Shown piece by piece: positions 16,973 to 24,184 of a DNA stretch of 37,322 bases; positions within the stretch are counted from its first letter, which is position 1; each line of letters opens with the position of its first letter. The position numbers and the translations under genes are program-made. The stretch spans positions 1 through 37,322 of the forward strand of contig JAJFFU010000035.1 of assembly GCA_021776465.1 (NCBI GenBank). Direction: 5' to 3'. Source of the DNA: Parvularculaceae bacterium. GTDB taxonomy: Bacteria; Pseudomonadota; Alphaproteobacteria; Caulobacterales; Parvularculaceae. The notes under the pieces were generated by a model, which worked only from the letters and a program-made list of their open reading frames with translations, had not been told where the DNA came from and ran no database searches.

Positions 16973-17434
16973 ATGTCGAACATTGACGCGCGCCTTGCCG
17001 ACCTCGGCGTTGTATTGCCCACGCCGGGCGCACCGGTGGCGAATTACGTCCCCTTCGTTGTGTCGGGAAATCTCGTTTTCATATCCGGTCAGGTTTCGAT
17101 CGCGCCGGAAGGCCTTATCACCGGGAAACTCGGCGCGGACGTCTCACTGGAGCGCGGCATCGAGGCCGCCCATGCCTGCGGGGTAAATCTGATCGCACAG
17201 CTTAAAGCGGCCTGCGACGGTGACCTCGATCGCGTAAGACGGGTCGTTAAACTCGGTGGATTCGTCAATTCAACGCCGGACTTCACCGATCAGCCGAAGG
17301 TTGTGAACGGGACGTCGGATTTGATGGTCGGTGTTTTCCACGATGCAGGCCGACATGCCCGCGCGGCTGTCGGCGCGCCCGCCCTGCCCATGAACGCCGC
17401 CGTCGAAGTCGACGGGATATTTGAGATCGCCTGA
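16973..17434 (+). CDS. RidA/YjgF family protein (long variant)
   Basis: From the ATG at 16973 the protein is 153 residues, longer than canonical RidA (about 128). It belongs to the branch starting ARLADLGVVLPTPGAPVANYVPF. RidA hydrolyses reactive enamine/imine intermediates from PLP enzymes. Matching stretches include FISGQVSI, VVKLGGFVNSTPDFTDQPKV and RAAVGAPALPMNAAVEVDGIF. The canonical catalytic Arg is present in the RAAVG segment. The stop shares a base with the ATG of the following gene (TGATG), so these are coupled. It is divergent from hisD. Confidence 0.92.
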   Translation: MSNIDARLADLGVVLPTPGAPVANYVPFVVSGNLVFISGQVSIAPEGLITGKLGADVSLERGIEAAHACGVNLIAQLKAACDGDLDRVRRVVKLGGFVNSTPDFTDQPKVVNGTSDLMVGVFHDAGRHARAAVGAPALPMNAAVEVDGIFEIA

Positions 17435-18591
17435 TGCCTGACGGGTCTGGCGCAGTTCTGGCCAAAACAGTCAGCGCGATCGACGAGATCGACGCAGCGC
17501 TGTGGGACAGGCTCGCCTTCCCGCCGGGCGCCCCAGTCAATCCCTTTATCAGCCATGCGTTTTTGTCAGCGGTTGAAAAATCGAAATCTGTCGCGCCGGA
17601 AGCCGGCTGGGCGCCTACGCACATACTCCTTGAAGAGGACGGCGCCATTGTCGGCGCTGCGCCGCTTTATGTGAAAGGCCACAGCCAGGGCGAATATGTG
17701 TTCGACCATCACTGGGCCGACGCCTATGCGCGCGCCGGCGGAAACTATTATCCGAAGCTGCTTTGCGCCGCACCCTTCACCCCTGTTTCGGGCCCGCGGC
17801 TTCTCGCGCGGTCCAGCGCGGCGCGCGCCGGTCTCGCCGCCGCTATCCGCAGTGTCGCACAGCGCATGGGCGCTTCGTCCGCACATGTGAATTTCATTGG
17901 CGACGAAGACGCGCGCACTCTTGTCGCCGCCGATTATCTTCCTCGCAAAGGTGAGCAATACCACTGGTTCAATCGCGGCTATACTTCGTTCGATGATTTT
18001 CTCGCCGCACTCTCGTCGCGCAAACGCAAGGCAATCCGCCGCGAACGAAAAAGCGCCCTCGCCGACGGCCTCGTTATCCGGCATCTCATTGGCGACGACA
18101 TCACTGAGGAGCACTGGAATGCGTTCTGGCTGTTCTATCAGGACACAGGCGCGCGAAAATGGGGCCAGCCTTATCTCACGCGCACGTTCTTTCGCATCAT
18201 CGCCGACACGATGAAGGAAAGCTTGCTGCTGATCGTCGCTGAACGGAACGGCAAACCGGTTGCCGGCGCGCTCAATTTTATCGGCGGCGACGCGCTTTAC
18301 GGGCGCTACTGGGGCTGTCTCGCCGATCACCCGTTCCTGCATTTTGAAATCTGCTACTATCAGGCCATCGACTTCGCAATTGCCCACGGTCTCGCGCGCG
18401 TCGAGGCCGGCGCCCAAGGCCAGCACAAGATCGCAAGGGGGTACGAACCGGTTGCAACCCATTCCGCTCACTGGATCGCCAATGACAGTTTTCGCGACGC
18501 CATTGCCCGCTACCTTGAAGCCGAGCGAGACCAGACCGATATGGAAATAGACGCACTGAAAGATTTTACACCGTTCAGGAAAAGCAACTAA
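17434..18591 (+). CDS. COG3146/DUF482 predicted N-acyltransferase (GNAT-fold, FemAB-like)
   Basis: The 385-residue protein begins with a FemAB/GNAT-like domain (NPFISHAFLSAVEKS, APTHILLEEDGAIVGAAPLYVKGHSQGEYVFDHHWADAY) and continues with the family signature FLAALSSRKRKAIRRERK and GRYWGC...HFEICYYQAIDFAIAHGLARVEAGAQGQHKIARGY. These match the peptidogalycan biosynthesis/recognition family (DUF482, COG3146), whose substrate is unknown. It is cytoplasmic, with no signal peptide. It is coupled to the RidA gene upstream by a one-base overlap, and an 11-bp gap leads to DUF2007. Confidence 0.9.
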   Translation: MPDGSGAVLAKTVSAIDEIDAALWDRLAFPPGAPVNPFISHAFLSAVEKSKSVAPEAGWAPTHILLEEDGAIVGAAPLYVKGHSQGEYVFDHHWADAYARAGGNYYPKLLCAAPFTPVSGPRLLARSSAARAGLAAAIRSVAQRMGASSAHVNFIGDEDARTLVAADYLPRKGEQYHWFNRGYTSFDDFLAALSSRKRKAIRRERKSALADGLVIRHLIGDDITEEHWNAFWLFYQDTGARKWGQPYLTRTFFRIIADTMKESLLLIVAERNGKPVAGALNFIGGDALYGRYWGCLADHPFLHFEICYYQAIDFAIAHGLARVEAGAQGQHKIARGYEPVATHSAHWIANDSFRDAIARYLEAERDQTDMEIDALKDFTPFRKSN

Positions 18592-18602
18592 GGTCGGCTC
18601 AT

Positions 18603-18836
18603 ATGAAAGTCATCAAACGCACGCACCAGCAACAGGAAGCGAAGATTATCGTCGGCTTCCTGAACGCCCATGGCGTCGATGCCGAATTGCTGGACGGACA
18701 CATCAATTCAGTCTTGCCGGTTTTGCCGGGCGGCGTGCGTATCGCCGTGCCCGACGATCAGGAACAGGAGGCCATGCGCCTTCTCGCCCAGGCGCAAGCC
18801 GGCGCATTGGAAGGCGATGATGAGGCCTCCGAATGA
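18603..18836 (+). CDS. DUF2007 small protein (putative signal-transducing protein)
   Basis: The 77-residue protein (MKVIKRTHQQQEAKIIVGFLN, DAELLDGHINSVLPVLPGGVRIAVPDDQEQEAMRLLAQ, in parts) matches DUF2007, a ferredoxin-like small fold sometimes labelled a signal-transducing protein. Its function is not known. It overlaps the HIT gene by 4 bp (ATGA) and follows the acyltransferase by 11 bp, so the four genes from ridA to HIT behave as an operon. Confidence 0.9.
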   Translation: MKVIKRTHQQQEAKIIVGFLNAHGVDAELLDGHINSVLPVLPGGVRIAVPDDQEQEAMRLLAQAQAGALEGDDEASE

Positions 18837-19267
18837 GCCTCAACGAGCCTTACGACCGCGACAATATCTTTGCGAAGATTATTCGCGGCGAAATGGCGTG
18901 CGTTAAACTTTACGAAACGGACGACGTTCTCGCCTTTATGGATGTTTTTCCGCAGAGCAAAGGTCACTGTCTCGTCGTTCATAAAAACACCGAGGCAACG
19001 AACCTGTTTGATATGACCACCGCCGGGCTCGCCGAAATCATCGGCGCGGTTCAGAAAGTCGCGGCGGCTGTTAAAGGCGGGATGAAACCGGACGGCGTGC
19101 GCATCGCACAATTTAACGGCGCACCGGCGGGTCAGACCGTTTATCATCTCCACTTTCACATCATCCCGGTCTATGACGGCGAACCGCTCGGGCAGCACGG
19201 CGCTGGCGGACCGACCGCCGCTGAGGCGCTGGAGCCGATCGCCGCAGCAATTCGCGCCGCGTTATAA
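18833..19267 (+). CDS. HIT family protein (histidine-triad nucleotide hydrolase)
   Basis: The 144-residue protein has the histidine triad YHLHFHIIPVY and the usual N-terminal DNIFAKIIRGEMACVKLYETDDVLAFMD. This is the Hint branch, which hydrolyses AMP conjugates such as AMP-lysine or AMP-morpholidate in the cytoplasm. The start overlaps the DUF2007 stop by 4 bp. In related genomes the neighbour on the far side is clpA; here the DM13 and pilin-like genes intervene. Confidence 0.93.
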   Translation: MSLNEPYDRDNIFAKIIRGEMACVKLYETDDVLAFMDVFPQSKGHCLVVHKNTEATNLFDMTTAGLAEIIGAVQKVAAAVKGGMKPDGVRIAQFNGAPAGQTVYHLHFHIIPVYDGEPLGQHGAGGPTAAEALEPIAAAIRAAL

Positions 19268-19384
19268 TTTTTTATTGCTTCACGGATTCGTTAAATGCCG
19301 GCGCCGCTTCGTGTTTTGCCTGCGACCGACCGGGCGCCATAAGAATGCTGCGGTAAAGGTGAGCTAAGAAAAGGACGTCAGCCA

Positions 19385-19837
19385 ATGAAAACCGCACACT
19401 CCGTTTTGATTGCTTATGCATCCATCGGGCTCGCCTTCGCCGCCGCGCACACTTTTGCAATCCCGGAGACGCAGGCCGCCATGGAAGACGCTGCGGCGCA
19501 ATATGCGCTGTTCACCGGCGTATGGACGAAGAAATCATTCAATTCATCCGGTACTTGGGAAATCTACGCGGACGGCGAAAAGTCATATGTAAAGCTGTCA
19601 GCGGACTTCCGCACGCGCAGTGCGCCTGATCTGAAAATATTTCTATCACCCCTCGCCGCAGACGAAACGAACGGACGCAATGCGACCGACGGCGCAGTGC
19701 TCATCGCGCCTTTGACCAGCAACACGGGCGAACAGGTTTATGAAATTCCGACGGGTGTCGATCTCGCAAACTTCAAATCGATTTTGATCCATTGCGAGCA
19801 ATATTCAAAACTCTGGAGCGCCGCTGATCTGATTTAG
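19385..19837 (+). CDS. DM13-domain secreted protein
   Basis: The 150-residue protein has an N-terminal signal peptide or anchor (HSVLIAYASIGLAFAAAHTFA) followed by a DM13 fold from about residue 40: GVWTKKSFNSSGTWEIY, LSADFRTRSAPDLKIFLSP, and the closing SILIHCEQYSKLWSAADL with its single conserved Cys. DM13 domains are proposed to take part in redox or electron transfer, often on the cell surface. A Shine-Dalgarno (AAAAGGA) precedes the start, and a strong intrinsic terminator follows at 19891–19927, so it is monocistronic. It appears to be an accessory gene set between HIT and clpA. Confidence 0.85.
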   Translation: MKTAHSVLIAYASIGLAFAAAHTFAIPETQAAMEDAAAQYALFTGVWTKKSFNSSGTWEIYADGEKSYVKLSADFRTRSAPDLKIFLSPLAADETNGRNATDGAVLIAPLTSNTGEQVYEIPTGVDLANFKSILIHCEQYSKLWSAADLI

Positions 19838-19890
19838 AAATTCCTTTCGTGAGGCGTCCAACTCTCCCCCAACAAGGACGCTGATCGCAG

Positions 19891-19927
19891 GCCGTCGCCG
19901 CGGACGCCCGTCGGCGGCGGCTTTTTT
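19891..19927 (+). terminator. Intrinsic terminator after the DM13 gene
   Basis: GCCGTCGCCG (19891–19900) pairs with CGGCGGCGGC (19912–19921) with one G·U, followed directly by TTTTTT (19922–19927). It lies 54 bp after the DM13 stop. Confidence 0.85.
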
Positions 19928-20041
19928 CGTGAGAAATTCCATCCGCCTTAACCCGCCGTTAAGGATGGCGTCTAATTTCTTTACGATTTGAAATAGTTTT
20001 AATTTTAATAGATGCCTCAAGACAGTTGAGTTGAGGTCCAC
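19928..20041 (+). promoter_or_regulatory. AT-rich promoter region of the poly-lysine pilin-like gene
   Basis: After the terminator, an AT-rich stretch (about 19971–20012, including TTGAAA at 19988 and TTTTAATTTTAATAG) stands out from the GC-rich surroundings. It precedes a Shine-Dalgarno (GAGG) just before the ATG at 20042. It must carry the promoter for the pilin-like gene, but no standard -35/-10 pair is clear. Confidence 0.4.
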
Positions 20042-20425
20042 ATGAATCGAGAAAAGCGATTATCTAAAAACTTCTGCCGGTCGAAGTCCGGCATGACATC
20101 AACCGAGTTTGCGCTCATCGGCGCCCTGCTGGCGGCAGTCACCTTTTTATCCGTACGAGAAATCGGCGGCGCCATGAGCGATTCGATGATGACAATGGCG
20201 GAGAATGTCGGTGACGGCGGCAGCGATCCGGCGCCATATTCCGACGACGGTAGTAACGGCGCTGGCGATAGTGGCGCTGGCGCTGGCGACGGTAACACGT
20301 CACCAAGTGATCCTTCCAGCAGCGGACAACCGGCGCCCAGCGATCCGTCTTCGGCCCCGCCAGCCAGCGGCGAAAAGAAGAAAAAAGACAAAAAGAAAAA
20401 GAAGAAAAAGAAGAAGAAAAAGTAG
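20042..20425 (+). CDS. Type IVb-prepilin-like protein with disordered linker and poly-lysine tail
   Basis: The 127-residue product has three parts. Residues 1–40 look like a Flp/Tad pseudopilin: basic leader, GMTSTEFALIGALLAAVTFL with Gly17 at the cleavage site and Glu at +5, then one hydrophobic helix. Residues 55–110 are a disordered linker of Gly, Asp, Ser, Ala and Pro. Residues 112–127 are lysine apart from one Asp: 15 lysines at the very C-terminus, encoded by a pure purine tract. After processing, the helix would anchor it in the inner membrane or pilus with a strongly cationic end outside. It has its own upstream terminator, promoter region and downstream terminator. The function is unknown. 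Binding to DNA, anionic polysaccharide or lipopolysaccharide is speculation. Confidence 0.8.
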   Translation: MNREKRLSKNFCRSKSGMTSTEFALIGALLAAVTFLSVREIGGAMSDSMMTMAENVGDGGSDPAPYSDDGSNGAGDSGAGAGDGNTSPSDPSSSGQPAPSDPSSAPPASGEKKKKDKKKKKKKKKKK

Positions 20426-20446
20426 CGTCGACCATTACATCGACGC
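20425..20446 (+). repeat. Stem-loop overlapping the stop codon of the poly-lysine gene
   Basis: GCGTCGA (20425–20431) and TCGACGC (20440–20446) form a perfect 7-bp stem with an 8-nt loop, starting at the last base of the TAG stop. It could protect the 3' end or affect ribosomes finishing the lysine tract. Confidence 0.45.
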
Positions 20447-20456
20447 CAACACCGAG

Positions 20457-20498
20457 CAGCGCCCGATCAATCGATCAGGGCGCTGCGGGCTTTTTTTT
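20457..20498 (+). terminator. Intrinsic terminator after the poly-lysine pilin-like gene
   Basis: CAGCGCCC (20457–20464) pairs with GGGCGCTG (20478–20485), and a run of eight T starts at 20491. The T-run lies on the plus-strand side, so it serves the pilin-like gene; convergent clpA ends at 20501, just beyond. Confidence 0.85.
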
Positions 20499-20500
20499 CT

Positions 20501-22822
20501 TTATTGCACCAACGCCGGCACATTGACGCCGTCGCCGCCGTCTTTCGGCTTCGCGTTGTCCGTATCCGGGATGTAATCAAACGCGAGCTTCGACTTGTCG
20601 TCCTTGTCGATCAACACCCTGACGACGCCGCCATTTTTTAGCGCGCCAAACAGGATTTCATCGGCGATCGGTTTTTTCACATGCTCCTGAATGACACGCG
20701 CCAGCGGCCTTGCGCCCATTTCGTCGTCAAAGCCTTTTTCCGCCAACCAGCGCGTCGCCTCATCCGATAATTCAAAGGTGACGCCGCGATCGGCGAGTTG
20801 CGCTTCAAGCTGCAGCACAAATTTCTCGACAATGCGATTGACGATCGGCGCAGACAGACCCGCGAAATGAATGACCGCATCAAGACGATTGCGGAATTCC
20901 GGCGTGAACATACGCCGGATGGCGGCTTCCGTTTCGTCTGACTTTTTGCCGCCGGCAAAACCGATTGCAAATTTCGCTGCGTCTGCAGCGCCGGCATTGG
21001 TCGTCATGATGACGATGACGTTACGGAAATCGACCTTGCGCCCGTTCGTGTCGGTAAGCTGGCCGTTGTCCATGACCTGCAAGAGAATGTTGAATATCTC
21101 TCCGTGGGCTTTCTCAATTTCATCGAGCAACAAAACACAATGGGGGTTCTGGTCAATCGCGTCGGTCAACAACCCGCCTTGATCGAACCCGACATAGCCC
21201 GGCGGCGCGCCGATGAGGCGCGAAACCGTGTGCCGTTCCATATATTCGGACATATCAAAACGAACGAGTTCAACACCCATAACGAGCGCCAATTGTTTGG
21301 CGACTTCAGTTTTGCCGACGCCCGTCGGGCCTGCAAAGAGATAGGAGCCAATAGGTTTTTCCGGTTCGCGGAGCCCGGCCCGTGACAGTTTGATCGCAGC
21401 GGCGAGCTGGTCGATCGCTTCGTCCTGCCCGAAAACAACACGGCCGAGATCTTCGCCGAGTTTCTGCAGCCGTTCGGTGTCGGATTTTGAAACAGACCGA
21501 GGCGGAATGCGCGCCATCTTGGCGATGACTTCTTCAATTTCATCCGTACCGATCGTCTTTTTGCGTTCATCTTCGGAGAACAACATCTGGCGCGCGCCGG
21601 CCTCATCGATCACGTCAATCGCTTTGTCGGGCAGTTTGCGATCGGTCATGTATTTCGCAGAGAGTTCGGCCGCCGACCTGATGGCGTCGTCTGTGTATTT
21701 GATTTTGTGGTGGTCTTCGAAATATGGCTGCAGGCCCCTGAGAATCTGGACCGTGTCTTCTTTTGACGGCTCAACGACATCAATCTTCTGGAAACGCCGC
21801 GCAAGCGCGCGATCTTTTTCAAAATGCTGCCGTTATCCCTTGTACGTCGACGAGCCCATACACCGCAGCGAGCCCGATTGAAGCGCTGGTTTTAATAGGT
21901 TCGACGCATCCATGGCGCCGCCGGACGTGGCGCCAGCGCCGACGACCGTGTGAATTTCGTCGATGAAGAGAACTGCATCTTCGTGGTCCTCAAGCTCTTT
22001 CAGGACCGCCTTGATGCGCTCTTCGAAATCGCCGCGGTATCGCGTACCCGCAAGCAGCGAGCCCATATCAAGCGAATAAATTGTCGAATTCGCCAGCACC
22101 TCAGGCACTTTTTCATCGACAATCTTCAAGGCAAGCCCTTCGGCGATGGCGGTTTTGCCGACACCCGGATCGCCAACAAGCAGCGGATTGTTCTTGCGCC
22201 GACGGCACAATACCTGGATCGACCGCTCGACTTCCGACTCACGGCCGATTAGCGGATCGATTTTTCCAAGCCGCGCCTTGGCATTCAAATCAACACAATA
22301 AGATTCAAGTGCGCTTTGTGGCTTGCCGCCCTCGGCGGCGTCTTCACTGGCGCCGCGTGGGGGTTTTGGCTGGTTCTCGCCCGGTCGTTTGGCGAGACCA
22401 TGGGAAATATAATTGACCGCATCAAAGCGCGTCATGTCCTGGGCCTGAAGGTAATGCGCCGCGTGGCTTTCGCGTTCAGCAAACAATGCGACCAGCACAT
22501 TGGCGCCCGTTACTTCCTCTCGCCCGGAAGATTGAACATGAATAACCGCGCGCTGAATGACGCGCTGAAAACTCGCTGTCGGTTTTGCCTGCTCTTCATT
22601 TTCGAGTTTCAGATTGGCAAGCTCGTTCTCGATGAATTCATAAAGCTGGCGGCGCAGCAATTCGATATCGACATTGCAGGCGCGCATGACGGCCGCCGCG
22701 TCGCGATCATCGGTTAACGCGAGCAACAGATGCTCCAACGTCGCCAACTCGTGATCACGTTCCGTCGCAAGGGCAATCGCCCGGTGTAATGCCTCGTCGA
22801 GACTCTGGCTGAATGACGCCAC
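20501..22822 (-). pseudogene. clpA: ClpA ATPase gene interrupted by an in-frame TAA
   Basis: The reading frame encodes a full ClpA, the AAA+ unfoldase of ClpAP: N-domain ([14 protein letters not shown]), D1 Walker [10 protein letters not shown]1 Walker [10 protein letters not shown]2 Walker A GPTGVGKT, DMSEYMERHTVSRLIGAPPGYVG in parts, and VMTTNAG. It is intact except for one codon. After MGSSTYKG the frame reads TAA at 21833–21835 and then continues without a shift as RQHFEKDRALARRF. The stop replaces the aromatic residue of the conserved TYxE(Y/F) segment. Start: GTG at 22822 with GGGAG at 22831–22835 (8-nt spacer), 5 bp after the clpS stop, giving 772 coded residues around the stop. Without readthrough only about 329 residues, the N-domain and most of D1, would be made. 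A sequencing error is a real alternative. Confidence 0.9.
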
Positions 22823-22827
22823 GTACT

Positions 22828-23181
22828 TTACTCCCGTTCCATCATGCATTGCAGCGGATGCTGGTTCCGCCGCGATAATTCCATGACCTGCGCTACCTTG
22901 GTCTCCGCAACTTCGTATGTATAGACCCCGCAAATACCCACGCCGGAGTTGTGGACATGCATCATGATCCGCACGGCCTCTTCGGCGTCTTTTTTGAAAA
23001 TCGCCTGTAAAAGCCAGACGACGAATTCCTGCGGAGTATAGTCGTCGTTCAGCAGGACGACCTTATAGAGCGACGGCCGTTTGGTGCGCGGCGCAGTTTT
23101 CTGCACGACGCCGACACCCGGACCCTGATCAATATCATGATCCTGGTCGTTCTCGTGGTCGTTATCGTGGTCGCTCGCCAT
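22828..23181 (-). CDS. clpS: ATP-dependent Clp protease adaptor ClpS
   Basis: The 117-residue adaptor contains the ClpS core: [20 protein letters not shown], and [23 protein letters not shown]. It delivers N-degron substrates to ClpAP, with the NDD motif and the His of MHVH in the binding pocket. The first 20 residues are unusual, a run of Asp, His, Asn and Gln ([16 protein letters not shown]) built from an imperfect 12-bp tandem repeat. The N-terminal extension of ClpS normally enters ClpA. clpA follows 5 bp downstream, so the two are co-transcribed. Confidence 0.95.
   Translation of the reverse strand: MASDHDNDHENDQDHDIDQGPGVGVVQKTAPRTKRPSLYKVVLLNDDYTPQEFVVWLLQAIFKKDAEEAVRIMMHVHNSGVGICGVYTYEVAETKVAQVMELSRRNQHPLQCMMERE
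23125..23172 (-). repeat. Imperfect 12-bp tandem repeat in clpS
   Basis: Four 12-bp units encode the tetrapeptides [12 protein letters not shown] and DIDQ at ClpS residues 4–19. Units drift in sequence from first to last. Confidence 0.6.
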
Positions 23182-23314
23182 TCATCTCTTTTCCGCCGAA
23201 CCGCGACATATGAATTCGCGGCGCGTCATACAATGCACACAAGATATGTAATGCCATTTCGTTGAAAAGGCGCAAACTCAGCGGGCGAGAGCAAAAAAAT
23301 TGCGTTCAAAACAG

Positions 23315-23340
23315 AAAAAGCCCGGCCAATGGCCGGGCTT
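23315..23340 (-). terminator. Intrinsic terminator after the phasin gene
   Basis: On the minus strand AAGCCCGGCC-ATT-GGCCGGGCTT forms a 10-bp stem (23318–23340) followed by a run of T, read as A at 23315–23319 on the plus strand. It lies about 30 bp after the phasin stop and upstream of clpS. Confidence 0.88.
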
Positions 23341-23370
23341 GTCCTAATTTAATCAGCAATTCAGGGCGTC

Positions 23371-23817
23371 TTACGGGCGGTAAGACTGAATTTTTTCGAC
23401 CAATTCGCTGTAACGCTCGGTCAGCGGCGCCATCGTTTTCTTGGTTGTATCAACCCAGAGATCGGACACTTTGTTCGCTTGGCCGAGGTTTTTTTCAACA
23501 GACTCACGGGTAAATTCCGACTGAATATCAAATGCTTCCTGCGGGCTTTTCGCGCTGGCGACTGATTTGCCAACCGAAACAGCGTGCTCGTAGGACGATT
23601 TGATGAAATCGGTGTTTTCCGCCGTCAGCTTTTCGATGCCTTTGGAATAGGCGCTTGCCGCTGTCATCACAGCTTCCATCGCGTTTTTGTTGAAGTCAGC
23701 GAATGCTGTCGCGGTTTCGGCGAATTTCTCGTAGCCTTCTTTGAAGGAATCCGGATTGATCGTCGCGAAAGCGTCAAAGGCGTTGCCGCCTGCTTCTGTT
23801 TTCTTTGCCGTAGCCAT
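23371..23817 (-). CDS. Phasin family protein (PHA granule-associated)
   Basis: From the ATG at 23817, with GGAG at 23824–23827, the protein has 148 residues. It is mostly amphipathic helix with no membrane segment: FDAFATINPDSFKEGYEKFAETATAFADFNKNAMEAVMTAAS followed by a second helix carrying AYSKGIEKLTAENTDF, FIKSSYEHAVSVGKSVASAKSPQEAFDIQSEF and a C-terminal helix. This is the phasin (PF09361-type) pattern, which coats polyhydroxyalkanoate granules. No PHA synthase is in the window. The upstream intergenic region holds TGC-rich palindromes suggestive of a PHA-responsive repressor. The gene sits between clpS and the D,D-carboxypeptidase, as I recall in other alphaproteobacteria. Confidence 0.9.
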   Translation of the reverse strand: MATAKKTEAGGNAFDAFATINPDSFKEGYEKFAETATAFADFNKNAMEAVMTAASAYSKGIEKLTAENTDFIKSSYEHAVSVGKSVASAKSPQEAFDIQSEFTRESVEKNLGQANKVSDLWVDTTKKTMAPLTERYSELVEKIQSYRP

Positions 23818-23885
23818 TGTTATCTCCAGGGCTATGAATCTATGTAAGGCATTGACCCAATTATGGTAATAGGGATCATCGCCTT

Positions 23886-23900
23886 TTGTGCAGTGCAACA
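23886..23900. promoter_or_regulatory. Imperfect TGC-rich dyad upstream of phasin
   Basis: TTGTGCAGTGCAACA lies about 70–85 bp upstream of the phasin ATG. It shares the TTGTGC half-site with the perfect palindrome at 23932–23948. TGC-rich inverted repeats are typical of PhaR operators upstream of phasin genes, so this could be one; inference. Confidence 0.4.
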
Positions 23901-23931
23901 TATTTATGCACCACCCCAAAGTCAAGAGAAA

Positions 23932-23948
23932 ATTGTGCGCCGCACAAT
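23932..23948. promoter_or_regulatory. Perfect 17-bp palindrome between phasin and dac
   Basis: ATTGTGCG-C-CGCACAAT is symmetric over all eight arm positions around a central C. It lies 115–131 bp upstream of the phasin start and about 240 bp upstream of dac, embedded in AT-rich sequence. A repressor operator is likely; PhaR or a LacI/TetR-type regulator are candidates. Confidence 0.55.
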
Positions 23949-23997
23949 AATTTCATTTTTTAAAATTGATGAACTCTTCGTTAACGATAATTTTACC

Positions 23998-24127
23998 GCA
24001 GACAGGCAGGAACTAAGGTCTGACTATTGTCCTGGCGTAGCGGCACATCACTTGCTTTGGTTGGCCTAGGCGCATGTTTGTCGGCCCTGTCCCTCTCGGA
24101 TTGGGCGGTCAGGGCATTTATTTTTTC
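23998..24127 (+). ncRNA. Candidate small RNA or attenuated leader upstream of dac
   Basis: A GC-rich stretch follows an AT-rich region that has TTGATG (23966) and TAATTT (23988) 16 bp apart. It ends in a hairpin and T-rich tail at 24084–24127, 57 bp before the dac start. The nearest gene upstream runs the other way, so a terminator here has no other obvious client. An independent transcript of about 130 nt or a terminated dac leader would explain it. It contains no SRP GGAAG motif, and I do not recognise it as a known RNA family. The 5' end is a guess. Confidence 0.3.
24084..24127 (+). terminator. Terminator-like hairpin in the leader region of dac
   Basis: GCCCTG (24084–24089) pairs with CAGGGC (24110–24115), with an inner CCC/GGG pairing possible, followed by ATTTATTTTTT. 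The strand is plus and dac lies 57 bp downstream. Confidence 0.5.
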
Positions 24128-24184
24128 CGGGGGCTGGTCTCTCAGCATATTGCCTGATTTTGTTCTATCGGCGAGGATCATTTG

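Larger units (their letters stand above)
23818..24184. other. 367-bp intergenic region between phasin and dac: palindromes and possible small RNA
   Basis: This is one of the longest gene-free stretches. It contains a partial dyad (23886–23900), a perfect 17-bp palindrome (23932–23948), an AT-rich putative promoter (about 23950–24000), and a GC-rich stretch ending in a hairpin plus T-run (24084–24127). These are listed separately. Confidence 0.8.

Noticed and set aside
17566-18471. 301-residue minus-strand ORF opposite the COG3146 acyltransferase
   Set aside because: It mirrors a conserved gene and shows no family motifs; a shadow ORF.
17434-18591. The acyltransferase as the FemAB-type protein of the XrtA system
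   Set aside because: Its sequence is of the COG3146/DUF482 type and it sits with ridA and HIT, 9 kb from the exosortase; different subfamily and context.
21649-21835. Frameshift as the cause of the clpA break
   Set aside because: Reading codon by codon, the ClpA frame resumes directly after TAA with RQHFEKD, so it is a nonsense codon and not a frameshift.
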